From a virus, in IMG/VR virus record IMGVR_UViG_3300023184_000128, positions 1 to 61,907 of that record: a stretch of 61,907 nucleotides of DNA, one strand, 5' to 3'. The notes under the pieces are model-generated. The model had not been told where the DNA came from, searched no databases, and was given only the letters and a program-made list of their open reading frames with translations. Of this stretch, positions 15,118 through 21,103 are shown piece by piece. Made by a program: the position numbers and the translations under genes. Position 1 is the first letter of the stretch. Each line of letters opens with the position of its first letter.

Positions 15118-15162
15118 CAATGCCCTCAACACAGGGCATTGAGATAGTTAAAAATAACTATC
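15118..15162 (+). terminator. Second copy of the tandem-hairpin intergenic element
   Basis: CAATGCCCT (15118-15126) pairs with AGGGCATTG (15133-15141); then GATAGTTA-aaaa-TAACTATC (15143-15162). The second hairpin is nearly identical to the one at 10215-10232 although the first has different sequence, and both are followed by CATAA and a ribosome-binding leader. No U run follows. Confidence 0.5.
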
Positions 15163-15178
15163 ATAACAAAGGAGAACA

Positions 15179-15310
15179 ATGAAAAAACGAGAAGAACAAA
15201 AGTTAGTTAAACTTTTAAAAAGTCTTTACGGAAAAAATTGGCTTTTTAATTGGCAAGGTCAAGACAATGGCTTTGAACTAACATTACAAGTATGGAAAGG
15301 AAAAAAATGA
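15179..15310 (+). CDS. 43-residue unknown microprotein
   Basis: Starts after AACAAAGGAGAACA, a strong ribosome-binding leader. The product begins MKKREEQKLVKLLKSLYGKN and continues W-L-F-N-W-Q-G with a short strand-rich end. Its TGA overlaps the next ATG (ATGA at 15307). Amphipathic N-terminal helix; no family recognised. Confidence 0.5.
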   Translation: MKKREEQKLVKLLKSLYGKNWLFNWQGQDNGFELTLQVWKGKK

Positions 15311-15558
15311 AAAGTCCATTTCATATTTTAGATAGTGCAAAAAACTTTGGCGATGCAGTTAAAGAAAAAGCAAAGCCGATTGAATATCATTTCAAAGCAA
15401 TAGACAAAGACGGCATACCAAGAGTTTTTGGATATGGCAGAAATAGACTTGAGGCTAGATTACAATGTGAAATAGCCTTGAGAGAATATCTTCTGAGAAA
15501 ATTAGAAAACAATGTAATAATGTGCCCAGAAGATTATATGATTAAAGAAGATAATTAA
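15307..15558 (+). CDS. Small unknown early protein
   Basis: The ATG at 15307 (83 residues) overlaps the upstream stop; an earlier in-frame ATG at 15292 would add five residues but lies inside the previous gene. It has an alpha/beta look: IEYHFKAIDKDGIPRVFGYG then NRLEARLQCEIALREYLLRK. A perfect hairpin follows the stop. No domain recognised. Confidence 0.6.
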   Translation: MKSPFHILDSAKNFGDAVKEKAKPIEYHFKAIDKDGIPRVFGYGRNRLEARLQCEIALREYLLRKLENNVIMCPEDYMIKEDN

Positions 15559-15564
15559 AACTTT

Positions 15565-15590
15565 AGTACCCCCTAATTTTAGGGGGTACT
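15565..15590. terminator. Perfect 10-bp hairpin, candidate terminator
   Basis: AGTACCCCCT (15565-15574), loop AATTTT, AGGGGGTACT (15581-15590). It stands just after the stop at 15558, and a gap without genes follows to 15742. The GC-rich stem is strong for this AT-rich genome, but no U run follows on the plus strand. Confidence 0.55.
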
Positions 15591-15742
15591 ACACCTCATC
15601 AAACCCCAAAATCGTGCGTCTACGGGCTTTTAAATAAGACTTTTATACAACTAAATAGTGAAAAATAAGGCTTTTTATCGTTTGACAATAAAAACGAATA
15701 ATGGGAGATTGTGGGATAATAACAAACTAACAAAGGAAAAAA

Positions 15743-16294
15743 ATGAGAAACTTACAGTTAATAAAAGAAATAAAAGTTAAGGATAATACTTTTATTTTAA
15801 ATTCTAATGAAATAGATAAATTAGAATTAAATGAAAATAAAAATTATGTAAAAACTGTTTTAACTAAATTAAAAAATAGTTTTACAAAATTAAATATTAA
15901 ATACATCGTTGGAGAATTTTCTGGTGGCAACGATGATGGTGGTTTTGATAGTGTATATTTAGCAAACGCTGAATTAGACAAAGTAGAAATACCCGAAGAA
16001 GATAAAAATCTTTTTAGACAATGGATAGATTATAAAAAAATCTATACCTATGAAAATGAGAAAGATAAAAAGATTTCTGTTTATTCAACTAACACAGATA
16101 GAATGGTAAATGTTTTAGATGACCTTGAGGACTTACTTTATAAAGCGGGTTGCCTTGAAGAATATGGCAGTTTTGCGGGAGAGTTTAGTGTAAGAGGAAC
16201 TGTGAAACTAAATGTACTTACTCATAAATGGGAATTAACTGGAGAACAATCAGTTGAACATTATGAAGATGTGACAGAAAGTGGGGAACTATAA
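15743..16294 (+). CDS. DUF6878-like protein
   Basis: A 183-residue protein. YIVGEFSGGNDDGGFDSVYL, then a spacer domain with DDLEDLLYKAGCLEEYGSFA, then EFSVRGTVKLNVLTHKWELT and a conserved HYEDVTE end resemble the DUF6878 group (G-S-G-D-x-G pattern and G-T-V plus W end). It starts after AACTAACAAAGGAAAAAA. The next gene, DUF6915-like, overlaps its stop by one base; I associate these two families with each other in mobile elements. Function unknown. Confidence 0.6.
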   Translation: MRNLQLIKEIKVKDNTFILNSNEIDKLELNENKNYVKTVLTKLKNSFTKLNIKYIVGEFSGGNDDGGFDSVYLANAELDKVEIPEEDKNLFRQWIDYKKIYTYENEKDKKISVYSTNTDRMVNVLDDLEDLLYKAGCLEEYGSFAGEFSVRGTVKLNVLTHKWELTGEQSVEHYEDVTESGEL

Positions 16295-16638
16295 TGGCTA
16301 CACCCGTAATACACGCACAAGCAACAGTAAATCGTTATGGTGGACGCATTGAAGATTATATTGCTATCCATAAGTGGTTTGACTTTACAAAGTCTTACCA
16401 CCCAGATTTTAGACACAGAGCATTAAGACATCATTCACTTGGTGTTGAAGAATGTGTTGAAAAGTTTGGCGATTATATTATCAACTCAGATAATAAAAAA
16501 GTACCCGTTAAAACAATCGGCGAACAACATATTATGGAAGACTGTGGTTTTATTCCATCCGTTAGTGATTGGTTAGTAAATTTACAGCCTAAAAGATTTA
16601 TGATGGACGCTAAAAAACTAGAAAGGAAAGTAGCATAA
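16294..16638 (+). CDS. DUF6915-like protein
   Basis: A 114-residue His-rich protein: HAQATVNRYGGRIEDYIAIH, KWFDFTKSYHPDFRHRALRH, HSLGVEECVEKFG, VPVKTIGEQHIMEDCGFIPS and VSDWLVNLQPKRFM. This order is strongly conserved in the DUF6915 group from phages and proteobacteria. The HRALRHH and GEQH histidines could bind metal. It overlaps both neighbours by one base. Function unknown. Confidence 0.7.
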   Translation: MATPVIHAQATVNRYGGRIEDYIAIHKWFDFTKSYHPDFRHRALRHHSLGVEECVEKFGDYIINSDNKKVPVKTIGEQHIMEDCGFIPSVSDWLVNLQPKRFMMDAKKLERKVA

Positions 16639-16796
16639 TGAAACCAAACAAAGACTGTATAAACTGTGATGTTTCAAGCAATTACGTTTGTTTTGAAACC
16701 GAAGATATGTTTATGAAAGAAAACTATCCCAATTATTTTTACAATGATGATTGTGAATGGGAGTTAAAACCAACAACTAAGAAAGGAAAACTATGA
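16638..16796 (+). CDS. 52-residue cysteine-bearing microprotein
   Basis: TAATG overlap with the previous gene. The protein begins MKPNKDCINCDVSSNYVCFE with a CxxC pair (Cys 7 and 10), Cys18 and Cys39, so it may hold a zinc ion with four cysteines. The rest is acidic and aromatic. Its stop overlaps the next ATG. No known family. Confidence 0.5.
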   Translation: MKPNKDCINCDVSSNYVCFETEDMFMKENYPNYFYNDDCEWELKPTTKKGKL

Positions 16797-16960
16797 AAGA
16801 AGATATAAAAGTTATTAAACAATATATCAAAACTTTTAATGACAGAAAGTTAAGAGAGGAATATAGATTATATACCTCACTTGAAAGACCAACGATACTT
16901 GAAAACTATTTCAAGGACTTTATTAAACAAGAAATAAACCAAAGGGGGATAGGAGTATGA
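16793..16960 (+). CDS. 55-residue helical microprotein
   Basis: ATGA overlap on both sides. The product starts MKEDIKVIKQYIKTFNDRKL and continues as a second helix (TILENYFKDFIKQEINQRG). Charge pattern suggests a small helical-hairpin protein. It resembles the next gene product in its end (ENELLSRGY versus KQEINQRGI), so the two may be distant paralogues. Function unknown. Confidence 0.5.
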   Translation: MKEDIKVIKQYIKTFNDRKLREEYRLYTSLERPTILENYFKDFIKQEINQRGIGV

Positions 16961-17181
16961 GAATAGCCATAGGTAATTCTTTTGATTTAAAAAGTGTATC
17001 AGATGTAAAGAACTATCTAAAGATATGTACCGACAGCAGATTAGAAAATGAATTTTATTCTATTTCTAATCAAAATTGGACAGATAGTATAAGTGATACT
17101 TTTAAAACGCTTATTGAGAATGAACTTTTATCACGTGGATATGAGTTTGGTTCACAATTAATTAAACCATACGAGGAATAA
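16957..17181 (+). CDS. Small unknown helical protein
   Basis: A 74-residue protein with a strong AGGGGGATAGGAGT ribosome-binding stretch before its ATG. It has VSDVKNYLKICTDSRLENEF, then FKTLIENELLSRGYEFGSQL. The D-x-x-L-E-N-E-F and I-x-x-E-L-x-x-R-G-Y pattern is like small phage proteins that pair two helices. No function assigned. Confidence 0.55.
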   Translation: MRIAIGNSFDLKSVSDVKNYLKICTDSRLENEFYSISNQNWTDSISDTFKTLIENELLSRGYEFGSQLIKPYEE

Positions 17182-17183
17182 GT

Positions 17184-17393
17184 ATGAGCCATAAAAATAG
17201 AATGTTTTATAACTATATGACTGAACAAGACGCTTGGGACGAGTACCTTGAACTCATAAAAGAGGACGAGCATTTTGCAGAACAATGGACAAATACCAAA
17301 GACGATTTTTTAGATTGGTGTGAGGCAGATGATATTGTTCTGGTGGACAATAAACAATTAGCAAACGAACTAGAGGAGGCACAATTACAATGA
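17184..17393 (+). CDS. Small acidic unknown protein
   Basis: A 69-residue very acidic protein starting MSHKNRMFYNYMTEQDAWDE, with EQWTNTKDDFLDWCEADDIV. Strong negative charge and a compact helical pattern are typical of small early phage inhibitors or DNA mimics, but this is only composition. Its stop overlaps the next ATG by 4 bases. Confidence 0.55.
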   Translation: MSHKNRMFYNYMTEQDAWDEYLELIKEDEHFAEQWTNTKDDFLDWCEADDIVLVDNKQLANELEEAQLQ

Positions 17394-17674
17394 GCGATAA
17401 GTTAGAGGGCTATACTAAATTTAGCGAAATAGAAGAAAATAATTTAGAACTACGATGGCTAGAAAGAATAAATAAATTGTTAATTGGTAAAAAAATAGTT
17501 AGAGTAGTATATATGTCTAAAAAACTAGCAGAAGAACAAGGTTGGTATAAAAGACCTATCCAAATAAGATTAAATGATGGCACGTGGTTAACGCCGTCAA
17601 TGGATGATGAGGGTAATGATGGAGGTGCATTATTCACAAATGATGAAAAATTACCAACTATACCCGTAATATAA
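17390..17674 (+). CDS. Conserved small phage protein
   Basis: A 94-residue protein: helix (LRWLERINKLLIGKKIVRVV), a strand region (RPIQIRLNDGTWLTPSMDDE) and GNDGGALFTNDEKLPTIPVI. The D-D-E-G-N-D-G-G-A pattern is one I recognise from hypothetical proteins in cyanophages and other marine phages. Function unknown. It overlaps the previous gene by 4 bases. Confidence 0.6.
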   Translation: MSDKLEGYTKFSEIEENNLELRWLERINKLLIGKKIVRVVYMSKKLAEEQGWYKRPIQIRLNDGTWLTPSMDDEGNDGGALFTNDEKLPTIPVI

Positions 17675-17688
17675 ACAAGGAGGAAAAA

Positions 17689-17955
17689 ATGGACAATGAA
17701 ACAATACAATATAAAGGCAAAACTATTTGTCAAAAACATATAGTGCATTTTTGTTTAGAATGTTTAGGAGAAGATAGCAGATGTGATACGTGTAATGGCA
17801 TAGGAGAATGGGAAAGTACAGTAGATTTAGATTTTGGATATGACCCACGATCTTTAAATGAATTGTATTTAGTGGACACAGACGATAATTATTATGAAAT
17901 TAAAGAAAAAGATTTTCATAAATATATAGACCCAATAAACAAGGAGGAAAAATGA
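17689..17955 (+). CDS. Small zinc-ribbon-like protein (DnaJ-type CxxCxG half)
   Basis: An 88-residue protein after GGAGGAAAAA. HFCLECLGEDSRCDTCNGIG has CxxC...CxxC with CNGIG, like one zinc unit of the DnaJ central domain. The rest is acidic. It probably binds zinc and a partner protein or peptide. Its stop overlaps the next start by 4 bases. Confidence 0.6.
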   Translation: MDNETIQYKGKTICQKHIVHFCLECLGEDSRCDTCNGIGEWESTVDLDFGYDPRSLNELYLVDTDDNYYEIKEKDFHKYIDPINKEEK

Positions 17956-18179
17956 AAGACGTAAGATACGTAATAGACTGGCTAGAAGAAGAACTAGCAC
18001 ACTTTGAAATGGCAGTAGAACAACATAACTATGTATCTAAAGCAGATGAGATTAGATACAGAATGGCACAAGAACTATTGGCTTGGATATTGGAATACAA
18101 GTTTGATCCTAAGTATTCCGTGAGCCGTGTTCCTTGCGATACGGGACACGATACAAAGGCCTTTGGGGGTAGAACATGA
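17952..18179 (+). CDS. Small unknown protein
   Basis: A 75-residue protein after GGAGGAAAA. The N-terminal 55 residues are helical (VIDWLEEELAHFEMAVEQHN, RMAQELLAWILEYK). The C-terminal end (SVSRVPCDTGHDTKAFGGRT) is encoded by a GC-rich patch with the GAGCCGTG octamer at 18122-18129, very unlike the surrounding AT-rich sequence; the octamer may have been inserted or selected there. Its stop overlaps the next ATG. Confidence 0.55.
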   Translation: MKDVRYVIDWLEEELAHFEMAVEQHNYVSKADEIRYRMAQELLAWILEYKFDPKYSVSRVPCDTGHDTKAFGGRT

Positions 18180-18268
18180 ATATAAAAAAATATGAACGCA
18201 ATATTTGGTTATTGGTAATTATTGTTGCTTGGCTATTATTAATTGTTAGCATTATTGTATGGAAGTAA
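18176..18268 (+). CDS. 30-residue single-pass membrane microprotein
   Basis: ATGA overlap with the previous gene. After MNIKKYERN comes a hydrophobic helix, IWLLVIIVAWLLLIVSIIVW, ending in Lys. This is a classic tiny inner-membrane protein with a basic cytoplasmic start. The next gene starts inside its last codons. Function unknown; lysis timing, superinfection exclusion or membrane-stress roles are possible. Confidence 0.5.
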   Translation: MNIKKYERNIWLLVIIVAWLLLIVSIIVWK

Positions 18269-18447
18269 GAGATTTTAGAATTACTTTTGAAAGCAGAAGT
18301 GCTATAACTGATAATGCAATAACTGAATTTACAGTTAGGGCTAAAAATTATTGTGATGCTGAAAAGAAAGCATTAGCAAGATTTGATAAAAGAGAAAAGC
18401 ATAGCTGTATAATTATTATTGAAAAAATGAAAAAGGAAAAAAGATGA
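18259..18447 (+). CDS. Small unknown protein
   Basis: A 62-residue protein with strand-rich MEVRDFRITFESRSAITDNA and TEFTVRAKNYCDAEKKALAR followed by a basic helix. The pattern (strands, then an A-K-N-Y-x-D-A-E-K-K-A helix) is shared with the products at 12319 and 22086, so these may be one small protein family. Overlaps both neighbours. Confidence 0.55.
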   Translation: MEVRDFRITFESRSAITDNAITEFTVRAKNYCDAEKKALARFDKREKHSCIIIIEKMKKEKR

Positions 18448-18554
18448 TAAGCAAATACGTTAAAGATATAAAAAAATTACTTAAAAACTATCATAAAAAA
18501 TATGATTGCTTTGGTAATAAACTAAAACAAACAAAGAGGAAAACTAATGGCTGA
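18444..18554 (+). CDS. 36-residue lysine-rich microprotein
   Basis: ATGA overlap with the previous stop; ends 8 bases into the next gene. The product is MISKYVKDIKKLLKNYHKKY and a short basic end with one Cys. It is helical and highly positive, so it might bind nucleic acid. It could also be a chance open frame acting as a coupling leader. Confidence 0.35.
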   Translation: MISKYVKDIKKLLKNYHKKYDCFGNKLKQTKRKTNG

Positions 18555-18864
18555 CATAAAAGAACTATTAGACAAAAAAATAGAAGAAAGATTGAATGAA
18601 GAAATATGCAAACTTGCAAGTGAAGTTTATTTTTATTTTATAAACCGATTAGAAATAGAAGATAAATGCGTTGTAAATGTTGATGACTATACTGAGAATA
18701 CTGATTTAGGTAGAGAAATCTATTATCGTATTGAAAATATTCTTTTTGAGAATATGAAAAAACCACCGACTAAAAATTGGAGTATGTTTGGCGATGTAGA
18801 TTTATTTGCTGAAATTAAAGGACTTGTTAAACGTTGGGAAAACAATAAAAAGAGGTTGCATTAA
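18547..18864 (+). CDS. Unknown acidic helical protein
   Basis: A 105-residue protein starting MADIKELLDKKIEERLNEEI, mostly helical, with FINRLEIEDKCVVNVDDYTE and a C-terminal LFAEIKGLVKRWENNKKR. The leader ACAAACAAAGAGGAAAACTA precedes it. Its stop shares one base with the next start. No family recognised. Confidence 0.6.
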   Translation: MADIKELLDKKIEERLNEEICKLASEVYFYFINRLEIEDKCVVNVDDYTENTDLGREIYYRIENILFENMKKPPTKNWSMFGDVDLFAEIKGLVKRWENNKKRLH

Positions 18865-19151
18865 TGACTAAACAAAAACCAATGAATGTTTTAAGACAAG
18901 CACAATTATTAAAAGTTTATAATGACTTGCTTGATGTCGTTAAAGAAATGCTTGATAACAAAGTAGAGCCAGATATTCTAGCCTCTACCTTAGTTGCACA
19001 AGGACTTAGATTATATAGAGGAGTTTTAGATGATGACACCTTTAAAGCAACGATTGATGTGATTGTAAAGAACGCAAGAGAAATGGGCATACGGCCTTTG
19101 TTTGAGCCACACCCACCTAAAGAAGAAAAAAAGGAAGAAACAATAAACTAA
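18864..19151 (+). CDS. Conserved small phage protein, unknown function
   Basis: A 95-residue protein. LKVYNDLLDVVKEMLDNKVE, ILASTLVAQGLRLYRGVLDD and DTFKATIDVIVKN form a helical domain, then a Pro/Glu/Lys tail. The L-A-x-x-L-V-A-x-G-L-x-L-Y-R pattern resembles hypothetical proteins of marine phages. One-base overlap with the preceding gene implies coupling. Confidence 0.6.
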   Translation: MTKQKPMNVLRQAQLLKVYNDLLDVVKEMLDNKVEPDILASTLVAQGLRLYRGVLDDDTFKATIDVIVKNAREMGIRPLFEPHPPKEEKKEETIN

Positions 19152-19152
19152 C

Positions 19153-19209
19153 ATGGATCAAATAATAGAGGGAATATTAGCATTTATATTATTATTTTTA
19201 ATATTTTAA
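19153..19209 (+). CDS. 18-residue hydrophobic peptide (tentative)
   Basis: Starts one base after the previous stop and encodes MDQIIEGILAFILLFLIF, one short membrane helix with two acidic residues at the start. It resembles other phage leader-size membrane peptides, but its size makes it uncertain. Confidence 0.3.
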   Translation: MDQIIEGILAFILLFLIF

Positions 19210-19210
19210 T

Positions 19211-19300
19211 ATGATTGCGTTAGTATCGGACTTAGGCTTTTGGTGGTTTACACTATCGGTAGTGCTGTGTCTTTTAATTTATACCATATATAGAAAATAA
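19211..19300 (+). CDS. 29-residue single-pass membrane microprotein
   Basis: Begins MIALVSDLGFWWFTLSVVLC and continues with LLIYTIYRK. A single hydrophobic helix with a basic C-terminal anchor. It lies one base after the previous tiny frame and directly before a strong promoter. It lacks a clear ribosome-binding site, so translation would depend on coupling. Confidence 0.4.
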   Translation: MIALVSDLGFWWFTLSVVLCLLIYTIYRK

Positions 19301-19303
19301 TAT

Positions 19304-19331
19304 TTGACATTAGTGGTTTAATAAATATATT
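19304..19331 (+). promoter_or_regulatory. Strong sigma-70-type promoter
   Basis: TTGACA (19304-19309), a 16-base spacer and TATATT (19326-19331). It is among the best matches to the host consensus in the window. Transcription would start near 19338, about 110 bases before the next annotated gene, leaving a long structured leader. Confidence 0.65.
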
Positions 19332-19337
19332 AACACT

Positions 19338-19442
19338 ACTAATAGTGTCGTAGCTATTAGGTCTCTTTTAGATAAGAGTATAAACATATCTTACCTTTGT
19401 TAGACAATGGAGGGGTTAGTATGCGGTTTCTAATCCCTCTTT
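19338..19442 (+). ncRNA. Candidate small RNA or structured 5' leader
   Basis: From the promoter at 19304, this 105-base stretch has no conserved frame but three hairpins: AATAG..CTATT (about 19341-19358), CTCTT-ttagat-AAGAG (about 19363-19378), and a 10-bp stem GAGGGGTTAG / CTAATCCCTC (19410-19419 with 19430-19439) followed by TTT. It could be a terminated small RNA. Alternatively GGAGGGG serves as ribosome-binding site for a 7-codon leader peptide (MRFLIPL, 19421-19444), with the stem controlling the next gene. Confidence 0.45.
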
Positions 19443-19448
19443 AAACTT

Positions 19449-19640
19449 ATGAGATTACAACATATAAAAAATTTATTAGAAAAAATAGAAGATATTGAGT
19501 GGTTAGTAGAAGCACTTAATATTGACTTAGAACAATACCCTGAGTTTGATAGCGAACTTTTAAAAGATAAATTTTGGAAACTTTTAGAAGAAAAAAAATT
19601 AAAAGATAAATTTAAAGTTTATATAGGCGAATGGGAATAA
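19449..19640 (+). CDS. Small acidic/basic helical protein
   Basis: A 63-residue protein starting MRLQHIKNLLEKIEDIEWLV, then Asp/Glu-rich and Lys-rich helices. It has no ribosome-binding site of its own before the ATG; translation may rely on the upstream 7-codon leader. Its last codons contain the start of the next membrane microprotein. Function unknown. Confidence 0.5.
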   Translation: MRLQHIKNLLEKIEDIEWLVEALNIDLEQYPEFDSELLKDKFWKLLEEKKLKDKFKVYIGEWE

Positions 19641-19720
19641 TCCTTACACCAGAATTTTGGTTAGTTATTGGATGGGCTGTATTTTTGATATGGCTCACTT
19701 GGCTCAGTCATAAAAATTAA
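19631..19720 (+). CDS. 29-residue tryptophan-rich membrane microprotein
   Basis: Starts 10 bases before the previous stop. The product MGIILTPEFWLVIGWAVFLI continues WLTWLSHKN, one membrane helix with four Trp, typical of very small inner-membrane proteins. It is the last rightward gene of the block; a hairpin overlaps its end. Confidence 0.45.
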   Translation: MGIILTPEFWLVIGWAVFLIWLTWLSHKN

Positions 19721-19731
19721 CTAAGCCAAGT
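19697..19731 (+). terminator. Hairpin closing the rightward early block
   Basis: ACTTGGCT (19697-19704) pairs with AGCCAAGT (19724-19731) across a 19-base loop that holds the stop of the last rightward gene. No U run follows, so termination strength is uncertain, but its position at the block end is apt. Confidence 0.4.
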
Positions 19732-19798
19732 AGCTTCATCTTCGTTATAAGGCATCATTTGTAATTTTTATAAATTAAATAAAATACTAAAATGAAAC

Positions 19799-19819
19799 TA
19801 ACAATAAAAAATATTGTTA
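19799..19819. terminator. AT-rich hairpin between convergent units
   Basis: TAACAATA (19799-19806), loop AAAAA, TATTGTTA (19812-19819), placed 10 bases from the stop of hsp20 and after the rightward block. It could end transcription in both directions; on the minus strand it contains a U6 run. The stem is weak. Confidence 0.4.
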
Positions 19820-19828
19820 TTGTAGTCA

Positions 19829-20251
19829 TTATTTAATATCTATTTTAACGCCTTCAATTTCTTTAGGCTCATTATAACCAAGTTTAATTTTTAATAAACC
19901 ATCTTTCATTTCAGCTTCATCAACTATTACATCTTTAGCTAATTCAAATTGTTTGAAAAACTTTCTAAAAGCTAAACCTTTTTGAACGTAATCTACGTTC
20001 TTATCTTCTACTTTACCCTCAATAGTTAAAATACCGTCTTTAACTTCTACAAGTACATTTTCTTTATTGTATCCAGCTAAACCGATTTCTAAACCATATT
20101 TACCTTTTGAGTATTTTACTACATTGTAAAATGGGAATGATTGAACTTTTGACCAACTGTCAAAAATTGTTTCAAAGGCATCATCAAAAAACTTTGTTGA
20201 TCCGTTGAATAATTGTTTGTTTAAATTATTGAAAACTTCTAGGTTTGTCAT
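19829..20251 (-). CDS. hsp20: Hsp20-family small heat-shock protein
   Basis: A 140-residue protein with the alpha-crystallin fold order: a short N-terminal arm, PFYNVVKYSKGKYGLEIGLAG (strands 2-3), VEVKDGILTIEG (strands 4-5), KGLAFRKFFKQFELAKDV (strands 6-7) and MKDGLLKIKL (strands 8-9, with the G-x-L motif) plus a short tail. It is close to IbpA-type proteins and to the Hsp20 found in many marine myoviruses. It holds unfolding proteins for refolding, perhaps late in infection. AGGAG lies before the ATG. Confidence 0.92.
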   Translation of the reverse strand: MTNLEVFNNLNKQLFNGSTKFFDDAFETIFDSWSKVQSFPFYNVVKYSKGKYGLEIGLAGYNKENVLVEVKDGILTIEGKVEDKNVDYVQKGLAFRKFFKQFELAKDVIVDEAEMKDGLLKIKLGYNEPKEIEGVKIDIK

Positions 20252-20322
20252 AATTTACTCCTTTTTAAGCAAGTTAATTAGGTCTACCCACATGGTACAA
20301 CCTATGACAGTATATAGTTAAA

Positions 20323-20346
20323 CCTCCCCCTTTTTCAAGGGGGAGG
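20323..20346 (-). terminator. GC-rich hairpin upstream of hsp20
   Basis: CCTCCCCCTT (20323-20332), loop TTTC, AAGGGGGAGG (20337-20346): a perfect 10-bp stem between the 45-residue acidic gene and hsp20. Read leftward, the loop and right arm give TTGAAA followed 18 bases later by TATACT, so a promoter for hsp20 may overlap this hairpin. It probably insulates hsp20 transcription. Confidence 0.55.
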
Positions 20347-20447
20347 AAACTTTAAACAATGAAAGGAAAAAATAGAGTGTGATACTCTATGTCATTGATT
20401 TTATTACCAAATTTAATATAAGTCAATTACACTAAATTTGCTTGTAT

Positions 20448-20585
20448 TTACTCATCTTCGTCTTCATCATCAAAATCAGAGTCATCATCTTGAGATTCTA
20501 ATTCTTCGATCTTTTCTCGGATAGTATCAATGTCTTCTTGAATTCTATCTAAGATGTCTTGTAATGTTTCTTTTTTCTTAGCCAT
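20448..20585 (-). CDS. 45-residue acidic coiled-coil protein
   Basis: Starts MAKKKETLQDILDRIQEDID at 20585 after a strong AAAGGAG, continues as a helix (TIREKIEELES) and ends in a tail of Asp/Glu with one Phe. Good ribosome-binding site, clean composition and a spare 196-base gap before hsp20 support a real gene. Acidic tails like this mimic DNA or contact basic surfaces. No family recognised. Confidence 0.6.
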   Translation of the reverse strand: MAKKKETLQDILDRIQEDIDTIREKIEELESQDDDSDFDDEDEDE

Positions 20586-20641
20586 GAAATACTCCTTTCG
20601 GCAGGTATGATCTCAAATAAAATTTATGGGATCAACTATGT

Positions 20642-21103
20642 TTATGAAATTAAAAACGAGGAAACTAAAGCAGTTGTACTATTAAGAACAATGGTTCGCC
20701 ATTTATCTGCCATCTTTTTACATTCTTTTCTTTTATCTTTATCAGTTTCTTTTTTGTAAGCCTCGTAATGTCTATAATATTTAATCCAATTAATTTGTTT
20801 TTCTGTAAATTTAATATCTCCTCTTTTAACTGCTTGTAAATATTTTTCTTTAACTAAATCAGGATCAAAGCCTGACCAATAACATACTCTTTGAAAATCT
20901 TCGTCATTATTTATTATCCATTCATGAGCTTCCATTTTAAAGATACTTGTCTTACGATCAGATAAACCCTGCATAGTATCTTCAATAGCATTACATAAAA
21001 CACCACGCCATAGCTTTTGCTCAGAAGCTATTTCCTTATCTTCTAGAATGGTTTGAGCAAATTCAATGCCCATAAGTTTTAATAAGTCTACTGAGTATGT
21101 CAT
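20642..21103 (-). CDS. Conserved phage protein, unknown function
   Basis: A 153-residue protein. EQKLWRGVLCNAIEDTMQGL, then HEWIINNDEDFQRVCYWSGF with DPDLV, matches a group of small phage proteins I associate with regulation or replication blocks, all without a known role. The C-terminal half is basic (YRHYEAYKKETDKDKRKECK). The start overlaps the stop of the upstream gene, so it is in the leftward unit driven from 22.0 kb. Confidence 0.6.
   Translation of the reverse strand: MTYSVDLLKLMGIEFAQTILEDKEIASEQKLWRGVLCNAIEDTMQGLSDRKTSIFKMEAHEWIINNDEDFQRVCYWSGFDPDLVKEKYLQAVKRGDIKFTEKQINWIKYYRHYEAYKKETDKDKRKECKKMADKWRTIVLNSTTALVSSFLIS

Noticed and set aside
15685-15715. TTGACA upstream of the gene at 15743 as a full promoter
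   Set aside because: TTGACA is present but the -10 position reads GAGATT or worse, and the best TATAAT-like match is 27 bases away.
19338-19442. tRNA-like structure in the structured leader
   Set aside because: No GGTTCRAATCC-type T loop or anticodon arm could be placed; the stems do not form a cloverleaf.
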